Below are positions 50,136 to 59,319 of a DNA stretch of 64,000 nucleotides, piece after piece (positions within the stretch are counted from its first letter, which is position 1; the number at the start of each line of letters is the position of its first letter). The DNA is from Ewingella sp963519305. GTDB taxonomy: Bacteria; Pseudomonadota; Gammaproteobacteria; Enterobacterales; Enterobacteriaceae. The position numbers were made by a program, and so were the translations under genes. The stretch is from the NCBI GenBank assembly GCA_963519305.1, contig CAUQMS010000001.1, forward strand, positions 400,818-464,817. Direction: 5' to 3'. Under the pieces are notes generated by a model. It searched no databases. It was not told the origin of the DNA and saw only the letters and a list, made by a program, of their open reading frames with translations.

Positions 50136-51863
50136 TTAGCAGAGTGTTTTTTCTTCAATGAACTTGTTAACCAGGTTCATCAACTCTTGCGCCGTAGGTT
50201 GGGCCAGGGCCTGATCTGCCAGCGCTTTCACATCTTCGAAGTTTGTGTTGCGAATAATTTTCTTGATGCGCGGGATAGAGATAGCACTCATGCTGAACTC
50301 ATCTAAGCCCATGCCCAATAGAAGAAGTGTAGCACGTTCGTCACCTGCAAGCTCACCGCACATGCCTGTCCATTTGCCGGCAGCATGAGATGCGTCAATG
50401 ACTTGCTTAATTAAACTCAGTACAGAAGGTGACATTGGGTTGTAAAGATGAGAGATCAGCTCATTACCGCGATCGACAGCCAAGGTATATTGAGTCAAAT
50501 CGTTCGTACCGATGCTGAAGAAATCAACCTCTTTCGCCAGATGGTGAGCAATCACTGCCGCAGCAGGCGTTTCAACCATTACGCCAACTTCAATGCTTTC
50601 ATCAAAGGCTTTGTTTTCGTTGCGCAGCTGAGTTTTCAGCAATTCTAGTTCAGCTTTCAGTTCACGCACTTCTTCAACAGAAATAATCATCGGGAACATG
50701 ATGCGCAGTTTGCCGAAGGCGGAGGCACGTAAAATCGCGCGCAGCTGGGCGTGAAGAATTTCTTTACGGTCCAGACAGATGCGGATTGCACGCCAACCCA
50801 GGAACGGGTTCTCTTCTTTTGGCAGGTTCATGTACGGCAAATCTTTATCACCGCCGATGTCCATGGTACGTACGATCACAGCCTGAGAGCCCATTGCTTC
50901 AGCAACGGCTTTATACGCTTTGAACTGGTCGTCCTCGGTAGGCAGGCTTTCACGGTCCATGAACAGGAATTCTGTGCGATACAGGCCGACACCTTCGGCG
51001 CCATTGCGTTCTGCACCATCGACGTCGCGTACGGTACCGATGTTGGCACAGACTTCAACCTGATGACCATCCAGCGTGATAGCCGGTAAGTCTTTCAGTT
51101 TGGTCAGTTCGTCTTTCTCTGCGATGTACTGATTCTGAACGGCTTTCAGTTTGTCAATAATATCCGGCGTCGGGTTGACGTAGATTTTATTGTTCACGGC
51201 ATCCAGGATCAGATAGTCATCATTTTTGACTTGTTTGGTCACGTTACTGGTACCGACGATGGCAGGCAGTTCCAGTGAGCGGGCCATGATTGAGGTGTGA
51301 GAAGTACGGCCACCCAAATCAGTAATAAAGCCGAGCACCTTATTCAGGTTCAGCTGTGCGGTCTCTGACGGTGTGAGGTCGGTCGCCACCAGGATCACTT
51401 CATCCTGAATGGAGCCCAGATCAACAATCGGCATGTTCAGAATGTTGCGAACCAGACGTTTGCCGATGTCACGCATGTCACCTGCACGTTCACGCAGGTA
51501 TTCATCATCGAGATCTTCGAGTGATTTAGCCTGCTCTTCCATGATGGAGTAGGCTGCCGCGTCGGCGGAATTATGTTCTTTTTTGATGAGGGCTATGATT
51601 TCTTGCTCAAGCTCTTCGTCTTCCAACAACATAATGTGGCCTTCGAAGATGGCTTCTTTCTCTTCACCGAAGGTCTCACCGGCTTTGGTCTTGATCACTT
51701 CCAACTGGGCAGATGCTTTCGCACGGCCAGTCAGGAAACGTTCAACTTCCTGATCAACTTCTTCAGGAGAGATTTTTTTCTGGTTGATGACAATCTCATC
51801 TTCTTTCAACAGAAGTGCTTTGCCGAAAGCGATACCGGGAGATACTAAAATGCCTGAAATCAT
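50136..51863 (-). CDS. ptsI: PTS enzyme I (phosphoenolpyruvate-protein phosphotransferase)
   Basis: Enzyme I takes phosphate from phosphoenolpyruvate onto His189 (GGRTSHTSIMARS) and transfers it to HPr. The 575 residues equal E. coli. The PEP-binding barrel shows RTMDIGGDKDLPYMN and the catalytic cysteine in KWTGMCGELAGD. It lies between ptsH and crr, the usual operon order. Confidence 0.97.
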   Translation of the reverse strand: MISGILVSPGIAFGKALLLKEDEIVINQKKISPEEVDQEVERFLTGRAKASAQLEVIKTKAGETFGEEKEAIFEGHIMLLEDEELEQEIIALIKKEHNSADAAAYSIMEEQAKSLEDLDDEYLRERAGDMRDIGKRLVRNILNMPIVDLGSIQDEVILVATDLTPSETAQLNLNKVLGFITDLGGRTSHTSIMARSLELPAIVGTSNVTKQVKNDDYLILDAVNNKIYVNPTPDIIDKLKAVQNQYIAEKDELTKLKDLPAITLDGHQVEVCANIGTVRDVDGAERNGAEGVGLYRTEFLFMDRESLPTEDDQFKAYKAVAEAMGSQAVIVRTMDIGGDKDLPYMNLPKEENPFLGWRAIRICLDRKEILHAQLRAILRASAFGKLRIMFPMIISVEEVRELKAELELLKTQLRNENKAFDESIEVGVMVETPAAAVIAHHLAKEVDFFSIGTNDLTQYTLAVDRGNELISHLYNPMSPSVLSLIKQVIDASHAAGKWTGMCGELAGDERATLLLLGMGLDEFSMSAISIPRIKKIIRNTNFEDVKALADQALAQPTAQELMNLVNKFIEEKTLC

Positions 51864-51910
51864 AACCCTACCTTTCTCTTGACTGGTTTAAACTATTAAG
51901 ACCGGGCTAG

Positions 51911-52168
51911 TTACTCAAGCTCTGGAATCAGTTTTACCAAGTGTTCAACGGCTTTCTGCTCATCTGTACCTTCTGCAGAGATCATGACCACTGTGCCTTG
52001 AGTCAGACCCAAAGTTTGCAGTTTGAAAAGGCTTTTTGCGCTCGCACTTTTACCGTTAGAAGTCACGGTGATGTCGGATTCGAAGCCTTTCGCTTCTTTC
52101 ACGAATTGTGCAGCAGGGCGAGTGTGAAGACCATTAGGTGCAGTGATAGTAACTTCTTGCTGGAACAT
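51911..52168 (-). CDS. ptsH: Phosphocarrier protein HPr
   Basis: HPr carries phosphate on His15 (NGLHTRPAAQF) from enzyme I to the sugar-specific IIA proteins. The 85 residues equal E. coli, and Ser46 (AKSLFKLQTLGL) is present. It is the first gene of the pts operon; the ptsI start is 47 bases further on. Confidence 0.97.
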   Translation of the reverse strand: MFQQEVTITAPNGLHTRPAAQFVKEAKGFESDITVTSNGKSASAKSLFKLQTLGLTQGTVVMISAEGTDEQKAVEHLVKLIPELE

Positions 52169-52520
52169 TGTTGTTTCCCCAACTTATTAAAGTAATGTTG
52201 TGGAGCTAAAGTTTAGCGCATTGGCTTCACTTTAACCTGTAGAGATTAGCGCCTGACTATGGTTCAGGGGCAGGTTCGTATGCAACAGAAAAGAGAAAAT
52301 AGCGCACTTAGCGATAAAACTCTTTGCCCTAGATCTAGGCTTTTCTGTTATCTCCCCATTATGCCGTTTTTTTCCCTCATGTAACAAATCGGTAAATCGA
52401 TTCAGCGTGAGGCGACTATGAAGGCGATTAATTTCGCGCACCGAAATAATTGAACGGTTAAATACTAAACCTGGCGACTAAAATCAATCATAGAGTGGTA
52501 TAAAGTTTGACGTAGCCCAC
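52169..52520. other. Region upstream of ptsH
   Basis: No gene is visible. The ptsH promoters should lie here on the reverse strand, as in E. coli where several CRP-controlled promoters drive ptsHI-crr. I looked for a TGTGA-N6-TCACA site and saw none close to consensus. Confidence 0.5.
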
Positions 52521-52548
52521 AAAAAAGCACCCGCTTGGGTGCTTTTTT
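52521..52548. terminator. Intrinsic terminator after cysK
   Basis: A 12-bp perfect stem AAAAAAGCACCC with loop GCTT lies 33 bases past the cysK stop, with flanking A and T runs. Confidence 0.9.
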
Positions 52549-52581
52549 AACCAAATATTAACCATTTTCAGAAATGTGGCA

Positions 52582-53547
52582 TTATTGTTGCAATTCTTTT
52601 TCTGTAAACAAATCTGCAAACAATGCGGTACTCAGATAGCGTTCGCCGGAAGATGGCAGGATAACGACGATATTTTTATCGGCAAACTCCGGTTCTTCGG
52701 ACAATTTTACTGCGGCAGCCACGGCGGCACCTGAAGATATCCCGGCCAGAATGCCTTCTTCATCCATCAGGCGGCGTGCCATGCTGATCGATTCATCATT
52801 TGTGATGAGGGATACGCGGTCAATCAGCGTCAAATCCAGGTTACCCGGAATGAAACCTGCGCCAATGCCCTGAATTTTATGCGGTCCCGGTTTGACTTCT
52901 TCACCGTTCAGCGTCTGAGTGATGACCGGCGAATCGGTAGGTTCTACAGCAACCAGTGTAATGCTGCTTTTTTTGCTTTTCAGATAGCGGCCAACACCCG
53001 TGATAGTACCGCCCGTGCCGACCCCGGCAATGAACACATCTACATCACCATCGGTATCTTCCCAGATCTCAGGACCGGTGGTTTTTTCGTGAATGGCAGG
53101 GTTAGCAGGGTTGCTGAACTGCTGAAGGATCAAATAACGTTGCGGGTCGCTGGCCTGGATCTCTTCTGCCTTCGCAATGGCGCCTTTCATGCCTTTGGCA
53201 CCTTCGGTCAGCACCAGATTGGCACCCAATGCTTTAAGCAGTTTGCGGCGCTCCACGCTCATGGTTTCAGGCATGGTGAGGGTTAATTTATATCCTCGTG
53301 CGGCGGCCACATAGGCCAGCGCGATGCCGGTGTTACCGCTGGTCGGTTCAACCAGTTCTTTCTCTTTGGTCAGGATGCCGCTTTTCTCAGCTTCCCAAAT
53401 CATGTTCGCGCCGATACGGCACTTAACGCTGAAGCTCGGGTTACGGGATTCGACCTTAGCCAGAATACGACCATTGCCAATACGGTTCAGACGAACCAGC
53501 GGCGTGTGGCCGATTGTTAATGAATTGTCTTCGTAGATCTTGCTCAT
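52582..53547 (-). CDS. cysK: Cysteine synthase A (O-acetylserine sulfhydrylase A)
   Basis: CysK is the main O-acetylserine sulfhydrylase and binds CysE in the cysteine synthase complex. PLP binds Lys42 (SFSVKCRIG), and the SGNTGIALAY and GTGGTITGVGRYL loops are present. The 321-residue product starts MSKIYEDNSLTIG at 53547 with AAGGA upstream; the longer opening to 53649 is rejected. Two copies of an 11-base repeat (TACAGTCAAAG) lie just before the start. Confidence 0.96.
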   Translation of the reverse strand: MSKIYEDNSLTIGHTPLVRLNRIGNGRILAKVESRNPSFSVKCRIGANMIWEAEKSGILTKEKELVEPTSGNTGIALAYVAAARGYKLTLTMPETMSVERRKLLKALGANLVLTEGAKGMKGAIAKAEEIQASDPQRYLILQQFSNPANPAIHEKTTGPEIWEDTDGDVDVFIAGVGTGGTITGVGRYLKSKKSSITLVAVEPTDSPVITQTLNGEEVKPGPHKIQGIGAGFIPGNLDLTLIDRVSLITNDESISMARRLMDEEGILAGISSGAAVAAAVKLSEEPEFADKNIVVILPSSGERYLSTALFADLFTEKELQQ

Positions 53548-53784
53548 AACCCGTCCTTTGACTGTAGGTCTTTGACTGTAAGAAAGTTCGCGGCGTGAAA
53601 CGTTTCGTTTTAGAGAAACCTTCAACACTATGAAAATAGTGAGGATCACAAAAGCATACGCGATCGGTTTTTTCAGTGAAGTAAGGAATTGATATATTAT
53701 ATGTTATTAAGAAATATGTTTCAGAAGCAAGGGCACAAATGTGATACCAGCCACCCTCCGGGGATGGCTGGTGCGAAAGAAAGA

Positions 53785-54573
53785 TCAGGGACGACGGGTG
53801 TTTGAAATGTCTTTATTGCCCACTACGTGCAGCGTGCGGTAGCGGTCGACCCACATTGCCGTTGCGCCGCAGACGGCCACCGGCAGGATCACCAGATTAA
53901 GTACCGGCACCATCGTAAACAGGCTCACCAACGCACCAAACTGTAGGTTATCAACCTTATGACGCCCCAGCGAACGGCGCATGTCGAGAAAACTCACTTT
54001 GTGGTTATCAAACGGATAGTCACAGTACTGAATCGACAGCATCCAGGCACTGAACAAAAACCACAGAACCGGTGCGACCGTCTGACCGATGCCGGGGATG
54101 AAATAGAGTACCAGCAGCACGATGGCACGTGGCAGGTAATAGGCCAGTTTCTGCCATTCACGCTTCATAATGCGGGGCAGATCTTTCATGATGTCCCAGA
54201 TGCCGGTATCGGGCAGCGTTTTTCCAGTCAGCCTCGCTTCTAGCTGTTCAGCCAGCAGGCCGCTGAAGGGGGCGGCAATAATATTGGCAATCGTGCTAAA
54301 CAGATAACTGAACACCAGCAGGACCGACAGTACGGCAATGGGCCACAGCAGATAATCCAGCCAGCTTAGCCAGGCCGGGATTTTGCTCATCATCGCCTGT
54401 ATCCATTCCCCCAGCTTCGCGAACAGCCACCAGAACGCACCGCCCATTAAAATAATATTCACCAGCAGGGGTAAAACGACAAAACGGCGGATACCTGGAA
54501 GGGATATCAGTGCCCAGCCGCGGCTGAAATAGTGCACGCCATTAACCTGTTCAGCGCGTTGTGAAGATGCCAT
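53785..54573 (-). CDS. cysZ: Sulfate permease CysZ
   Basis: CysZ is a high-affinity, proton-coupled sulfate transporter of the inner membrane. The 262 residues (E. coli 253) show four main hydrophobic stretches and near-identical segments such as GIRRFVVLPLLVNIILMGGA, SGLLAEQLEARLTG and FIPGIGQTVAPVLWFLFSAW. ATG 54573 was chosen by homology. It lies just upstream of cysK on the same strand, and the same pair occurs in E. coli. Confidence 0.94.
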   Translation of the reverse strand: MASSQRAEQVNGVHYFSRGWALISLPGIRRFVVLPLLVNIILMGGAFWWLFAKLGEWIQAMMSKIPAWLSWLDYLLWPIAVLSVLLVFSYLFSTIANIIAAPFSGLLAEQLEARLTGKTLPDTGIWDIMKDLPRIMKREWQKLAYYLPRAIVLLVLYFIPGIGQTVAPVLWFLFSAWMLSIQYCDYPFDNHKVSFLDMRRSLGRHKVDNLQFGALVSLFTMVPVLNLVILPVAVCGATAMWVDRYRTLHVVGNKDISNTRRP

Positions 54574-54798
54574 AAACGAAATTTTCTCTCTGAGTTGAAG
54601 GACATGGGCTATCATATCGGTATGATTTTACACTGGCTAGCTGCCCGTTGGTTGAAAAAACAGCAAAAAGAGGTGTCTCAATCATGTTTATTAGCAGAAA
54701 GTAGAGCCGAGACTTGCACTTATCAACTCAGGCAAATAGAGTTAGAAATGTGAATGTTTGCCGTAGTGGCAATGGATTAGAACAACCTAGAGATAGCA

Positions 54799-55791
54799 AT
54801 GATGCAGGATTTGCGTCTGATATTAATCGTTGTTGGCGCGATCGCCATAATAGCGTTGTTGTTGCACGGTTTGTGGACCAGCCGTAAAGAACGCTCTTCG
54901 CTTTTTCGCGATCGTCCAGCTAAACGTGTGAAAAAAGAACGAGAGCAATCTCCTGCCGACGATTTCGTTGACGGGGTTGGTGAAGTGCGCGTGCGTCCCG
55001 CGTATCCGCAGGATGAACCTTCACTGGGCCAATATGACGAACCTGAGCAACCTGCTCCTGTTCGAACTCAGCCGCAGCGCCCACCACAGGCTCCGCCTGT
55101 GCAACAAGCACCTGCGCCGCGTCAGCCTGTCCAGCAGCCTGCTTCGCCGCAGGGCGATCCTTTGCTGAGCGGGTATTCAGCGGCTGATCCGGCTGATGCT
55201 CCTCGTCGTGAGCCTGTTGCTGATTTTTCTCCTCAGCAAGATGACCACCGTCATGCACCGGTTCCCCCTGCAGAAATTCATGCTGATGCAGCCCCTGCTG
55301 CCAAAGCCGAGCCACATCACGATGCGCCTTTTGCACCGGCTGAAGAACAGCCTGTAGTGAAAGAGAAACTGAAAGAAACCGTTCTGGTACTGCACGTTTC
55401 TGCCCATCAGGGCGGCGTGATCGGCGGGGAAGTATTGCTTAACAGCGTGCTTCAGTCTGGTTTCCAGTTTGGTGCCATGAACATTTTCCACCGGCATGTC
55501 AGCCCGGCGGGAAGTGGTCCGGTTCTGTTCAGTCTGGCCAACATGGTTAAGCCGGGTTCTTTTGACCCGGAGAACATGTCAGACTTCTCAACGCCAGGTA
55601 TCACGCTGTTTATGATGGTGCCTTGCTATGGCGACGCGCATCAGAACTTCAAATTATTACTACAGTCAGCGCAGCGAATTGCTGACGATGTGGGTGGGAT
55701 GGTGCTTGATGATGAGCGCCGGATGATCACTCCACAAAAACTGGAAACCTATAAAGCGCGGATCCGCGAGGTTCTCGAGGCCACTGCCTGA
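54799..55791 (+). CDS. zipA: Cell division protein ZipA
   Basis: ZipA anchors FtsZ to the inner membrane in the divisome. The 330-residue protein has an N-terminal membrane helix (about 6-26), a short basic region, a long Pro/Gln/Ala linker (about 65-195), and the C-terminal FtsZ-binding domain from ETVLVLHVSAHQGGVIGGEVLL on. An ATG one codon later is possible. It is divergent from cysZ and leads to ligA, as in E. coli. Confidence 0.94.
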   Translation: MMQDLRLILIVVGAIAIIALLLHGLWTSRKERSSLFRDRPAKRVKKEREQSPADDFVDGVGEVRVRPAYPQDEPSLGQYDEPEQPAPVRTQPQRPPQAPPVQQAPAPRQPVQQPASPQGDPLLSGYSAADPADAPRREPVADFSPQQDDHRHAPVPPAEIHADAAPAAKAEPHHDAPFAPAEEQPVVKEKLKETVLVLHVSAHQGGVIGGEVLLNSVLQSGFQFGAMNIFHRHVSPAGSGPVLFSLANMVKPGSFDPENMSDFSTPGITLFMMVPCYGDAHQNFKLLLQSAQRIADDVGGMVLDDERRMITPQKLETYKARIREVLEATA

Positions 55792-55831
55792 TCGGGCAAT
55801 ACGCGATTCCAGTCGTAATCTCCTTCCAATG

Positions 55832-55856
55832 ACCCCCGCTAGCCGGGGGTTTTTTA
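55832..55856 (+). terminator. Intrinsic terminator after zipA
   Basis: ACCCCC and GGGGGT pair around GCTAGCC and run into six T, 40 bases past zipA and 16 before ligA. Confidence 0.85.
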
Positions 55857-55871
55857 TCTTCATGGTGAGTC

Positions 55872-57893
55872 ATGGCCACAATCGAAAATCAAATCAATCA
55901 ATTGCGCACCCAACTGCGCCATCATGAATACCAGTATCACGTGCTGGACGCTCCCGAAGTCCCCGATGCGGAATATGACCGGCTGATGCGCGAACTGCGC
56001 GAACTGGAAACTGCTCACCCTGAACTTATCACTGCCGATTCACCGACCCAACGCGTCGGTGCTGCGCCGATTTCGGCTTTCGAGCAGGTGAAACATCAGG
56101 TACCTATGCTGTCGCTGGATAACGTCTTTGACGATGAAAGCTATCTGGCATTTTACAAGCGTGTGCAGGATCGTCTGAAAACCACTGAGCCGCTGACCTT
56201 TTGCTGCGAGCTGAAACTCGACGGGCTGGCCGTCAGCCTGCTGTATGAAAACGGTGAGCTGGTTCAGGCCGCCACCCGCGGCGATGGCACGACGGGCGAG
56301 AATATTACCGCTAACGTACGCACCATCCGCGCGATCCCTCTGCGCCTGCGCGGCGAGAACATCCCGGCGCGTCTCGAAGTGCGCGGGGAAGTGTTCATGC
56401 CGCAGCCCGGCTTTGAGGCGCTGAATGAAGAAGCGCGACGCACCGGAGGCAAAGTTTTTGCTAACCCGCGTAACGCCGCCGCAGGCTCACTGCGCCAGCT
56501 CGATCCGCGCATTACCGCCAAGCGCCCGCTGACCTTTTTCTGCTACGGCGTGGGGGTGCTGGAAGGTGGAGAACTGCCGCGTAGCCATATTGGCCGTCTG
56601 CATCAGTTTAAAGAGTGGGGACTGCCGGTCAGCGATCGTGTTCGCCTGTGCACCGGCAGCGACGAAGTGCTGGCGTTCTACCGTCAGGTTGAAGCGGAGC
56701 GCCCGACGCTCGGTTTTGATATCGACGGCGTGGTGGTGAAAATTGACTCGCTGGACATCCAGGAAACCTTAGGTTTTGTCGCCCGCGCGCCGCGCTGGGC
56801 CACGGCGTTTAAATTTCCAGCGCAGGAACAAATTACGCTGGTGAAAGACGTGGAGTTCCAGGTTGGCCGCACCGGCGCAATTACACCCGTAGCGCGTCTT
56901 GAGCCGGTGTTGGTCGCCGGTGTGATGGTCAGTAATGCGACGCTGCACAACGCCGATGAAATCGAGCGTCTCGGCCTGCGTATCGGCGATACGGTGATTG
57001 TCCGCCGTGCCGGTGACGTTATTCCGCAAGTCGTTGGCGTGGTGATGGATGAACGCCCGGAGAATGCCCGTGAGGTTGTGTTCCCGACGCACTGCCCGGT
57101 GTGTGATTCTGACGTCGAACGCGTGGAAGGCGAAGCCGTGGCACGCTGTACCGGTGGCCTGATTTGCGGCGCGCAACGTAAGGAAGCGCTCAAGCATTTC
57201 GTCTCCCGTCGCGCGATGGATGTGGACGGCATGGGCGATAAAATTATCGACCAGCTGGTGGAAAAAGAGTACGTCAAAAATCCGGCTGACCTGTTCCGTC
57301 TGACGGCGGGTAAGCTCACCGGTCTGGACCGCATGGGGCCAAAGTCGGCGCAGAACGTAGTCAATGCGCTGGCAAAAGCCAAAGAAACCACGCTGGCCCG
57401 TTTCCTCTATGCCCTGGGAATACGTGAAGTCGGCGAGTCAACGGCTGCCAATCTGGCTGCCCACTACGGTTCGATTGACGCCCTGCGCGCAGCGGACGTT
57501 GAATCGCTGAAATCCGTGCCTGACGTAGGTGACGTCGTCGCCAAACACGTGGTGAATTTCCTTTCAGAAGAGCATAACCAGCAGGTGATTGACGAGCTGC
57601 TCAGCCCGGAAATCAACATTCACTGGCCTGAAGTGAAGGTGATTGTTCCTGAAGAGATCGACAGTCCGTTTGCCGGTAAAACCGTGGTGCTGACCGGATC
57701 GCTCACCGTGCTGTCGCGCGACGAAGCCAAAGATCGTCTGACGGCGCTCGGGGCGAAAGTGTCCGGCAGCGTGTCGAAGAAAACCGATCTGGTGATCGCC
57801 GGTGAAGCCGCCGGTTCCAAGCTGGTGAAAGCGCAGGAGCTGGGGATTGAAGTGATCGACGAAGCGGAAATGATCCGTCTGCTGGGTGAATAA
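55872..57893 (+). CDS. ligA: NAD-dependent DNA ligase
   Basis: LigA seals nicks in DNA using NAD, chiefly at Okazaki fragments. The 673 residues (E. coli 671) have the adenylated Lys115 (CCELKLDGLAVS), an OB-fold, a zinc-finger with four Cys from HCPVCDSD to LICGAQ, helix-hairpin-helix motifs, and a C-terminal BRCT domain (from about 593, SPFAGKTVVLTGSL). It starts 80 bases after zipA. Confidence 0.97.
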   Translation: MATIENQINQLRTQLRHHEYQYHVLDAPEVPDAEYDRLMRELRELETAHPELITADSPTQRVGAAPISAFEQVKHQVPMLSLDNVFDDESYLAFYKRVQDRLKTTEPLTFCCELKLDGLAVSLLYENGELVQAATRGDGTTGENITANVRTIRAIPLRLRGENIPARLEVRGEVFMPQPGFEALNEEARRTGGKVFANPRNAAAGSLRQLDPRITAKRPLTFFCYGVGVLEGGELPRSHIGRLHQFKEWGLPVSDRVRLCTGSDEVLAFYRQVEAERPTLGFDIDGVVVKIDSLDIQETLGFVARAPRWATAFKFPAQEQITLVKDVEFQVGRTGAITPVARLEPVLVAGVMVSNATLHNADEIERLGLRIGDTVIVRRAGDVIPQVVGVVMDERPENAREVVFPTHCPVCDSDVERVEGEAVARCTGGLICGAQRKEALKHFVSRRAMDVDGMGDKIIDQLVEKEYVKNPADLFRLTAGKLTGLDRMGPKSAQNVVNALAKAKETTLARFLYALGIREVGESTAANLAAHYGSIDALRAADVESLKSVPDVGDVVAKHVVNFLSEEHNQQVIDELLSPEINIHWPEVKVIVPEEIDSPFAGKTVVLTGSLTVLSRDEAKDRLTALGAKVSGSVSKKTDLVIAGEAAGSKLVKAQELGIEVIDEAEMIRLLGE

Positions 57894-57898
57894 ACACC

Positions 57899-58141
57899 AT
57901 GGAAAAAGAAGATCTGATTGAAATCGCCAACATGAAAATGCCGTTTGGCAAATATGCCGGGCGAGTATTGATAGATTTGCCCGAGGAGTATCTGCTGTGG
58001 TTCGCCCGCAAAGACGAATTTCCGGCAGGGAAATTAGGCGAACTTATGCAGCTGACGCTGGCGATTAAAAGCGAAGGTTTGCAAAGTCTGATTAACCCGC
58101 TGCGGCGCGGTGGCCCGGGGCTTTCAGGCACCGACGAGTGA
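57899..58141 (+). CDS. ypeB: DUF3820 small protein YpeB
   Basis: An 80-residue protein of unknown function. The family core MPFGKYAGRVLIDLPEEYLL, followed by WFARKDEFPAGKLGELM, is almost the same as E. coli YpeB (72 residues). The C-terminus is eight residues longer (GGPGLSGTDE). It starts five bases after the ligA stop, so it is likely cotranscribed. Confidence 0.92.
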   Translation: MEKEDLIEIANMKMPFGKYAGRVLIDLPEEYLLWFARKDEFPAGKLGELMQLTLAIKSEGLQSLINPLRRGGPGLSGTDE

Positions 58142-58158
58142 CTTGTTCTGAGTTATAG

Positions 58159-58188
58159 AAAAAAGGCGCTGATATCAGCGCCTTTTTT
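58159..58188. terminator. Bidirectional terminator between ypeB and yfeH
   Basis: A-run GGCGCTGATATCAGCGCC T-run is a full palindrome that can end both convergent transcripts. Confidence 0.88.
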
Positions 58189-58209
58189 CTGTCTGACATT
58201 TGCCGAAAA

Positions 58210-59211
58210 TCAGTTGGCTTTGGCCTGCACCCGGTTTTGCGGCTCTGCGGCTTTCGCTTCCTGCTTGCTTTTATAACGTTTTGCCAGCACCGCGCAGGTC
58301 ATCAACTGAACCTGATGGAAAATCATCAGCGGCAGCACCATCATGCCAATGGCGCTGACCGGAAACAGAATGTTGGCCATCGGAATGCCGTTCGCCAGAC
58401 TTTTCTTCGAACCACAAAAGACAATCGTGATTTCATCGGGCTTACTGAATCCCATCCAGCGGGCCATATACGTATTGATCACCAGAATAAACGTCAGCAG
58501 CACCAGGCTGAAGGCCACGATAAACAGCAGCGAACCCAATCCCACCTGATGCCATATTCCCTGCGTGACAGCTTCGCTGAACGCGGAATAGACCACGAGC
58601 AGAATCGAGGTCTGATCGGTTTTGCCGATCATCTTGCGGTGGCGCTCTACAAATCCGCCAATCAGCGGGCGCAGCAGATGTCCGGCCACAAACGGCACCA
58701 GCAACTGCAATACGATGTGCCAGATTTGCTGCAGGCTGTCACCGGCAGAACCCTGCACATGCATCAGCAGGCTGACCAGCAACGGCGAGACAAAAATACC
58801 CAGCAGGCTGGATGCCGACGCGCTGCACACTGCGGCCGCCACGTTACCCCCGGCCAGAGAGGTAAAAGCAATGGCCGACTGCACAGTGGCAGGCAAAATG
58901 CACAGATAAACAAAGCCGCTGTAAATTTGCGGGCTGACATCGACCGGATGCCACCACTGGAACAGCAATCCCAGCGCAGGGAACAGAATAAAAGTGCTGC
59001 ACATCACCCATAAATGCAGCCGCCAGTTATTGCTCCCGGCGAAAATCGCCTCACGCGACAGCTTGGCGCCGTGCATAAAAAACAGCAGGCCGATGGCGAT
59101 GATCGTCAGGTTATTAAAGAAGGCGACGAAGACGCCGCTGGCGGGAAAGAACGTGGCTAACAGCACGGTGGCAATCAGCGTCAGGGTGAAACGATCGGGC
59201 ACAAATCGCAT
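58210..59211 (-). CDS. yfeH: Bile acid:sodium symporter family protein YfeH
   Basis: YfeH is a membrane transporter of the BASS/SBF-like (PF13593) family with unknown substrate. The 333-residue product (E. coli 332) has nine to ten hydrophobic segments. It shares the marks LLFFMHGAKLSREAI, FVYLCILPATVQSAIAFTS and TIVFCGSKKSLANGIPMAN. ATG 59211 was chosen by homology; a TTG five codons earlier is possible. It diverges from yfeR, which regulates yfeH in Salmonella as I recall. Confidence 0.92.
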   Translation of the reverse strand: MRFVPDRFTLTLIATVLLATFFPASGVFVAFFNNLTIIAIGLLFFMHGAKLSREAIFAGSNNWRLHLWVMCSTFILFPALGLLFQWWHPVDVSPQIYSGFVYLCILPATVQSAIAFTSLAGGNVAAAVCSASASSLLGIFVSPLLVSLLMHVQGSAGDSLQQIWHIVLQLLVPFVAGHLLRPLIGGFVERHRKMIGKTDQTSILLVVYSAFSEAVTQGIWHQVGLGSLLFIVAFSLVLLTFILVINTYMARWMGFSKPDEITIVFCGSKKSLANGIPMANILFPVSAIGMMVLPLMIFHQVQLMTCAVLAKRYKSKQEAKAAEPQNRVQAKAN

Positions 59212-59295
59212 GGCAGTTCTCAGCAAAAGTAAGGAACGACATAAATCAATGCGGCTATTCTGAACGGCGGGTATACAATTATAAAATTGATTTAT

Positions 59296-59307
59296 TTAAT
59301 GCATTAA
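59296..59307. promoter_or_regulatory. Palindrome in the yfeH-yfeR divergent region
   Basis: TTAATGCATTAA is a perfect 12-bp palindrome 13 bases before the yfeR start and about 85 bases from yfeH. LysR-type regulators bind AT-rich dyads (T-N11-A) in such divergent regions, so it is a candidate YfeR site. Confidence 0.4.
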
Positions 59308-59319
59308 TGAAATTAACTC

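Noticed and set aside
52169..52520. CRP site before ptsH
   Set aside because: Expected from E. coli, but no segment came close to TGTGA-N6-TCACA on reading.
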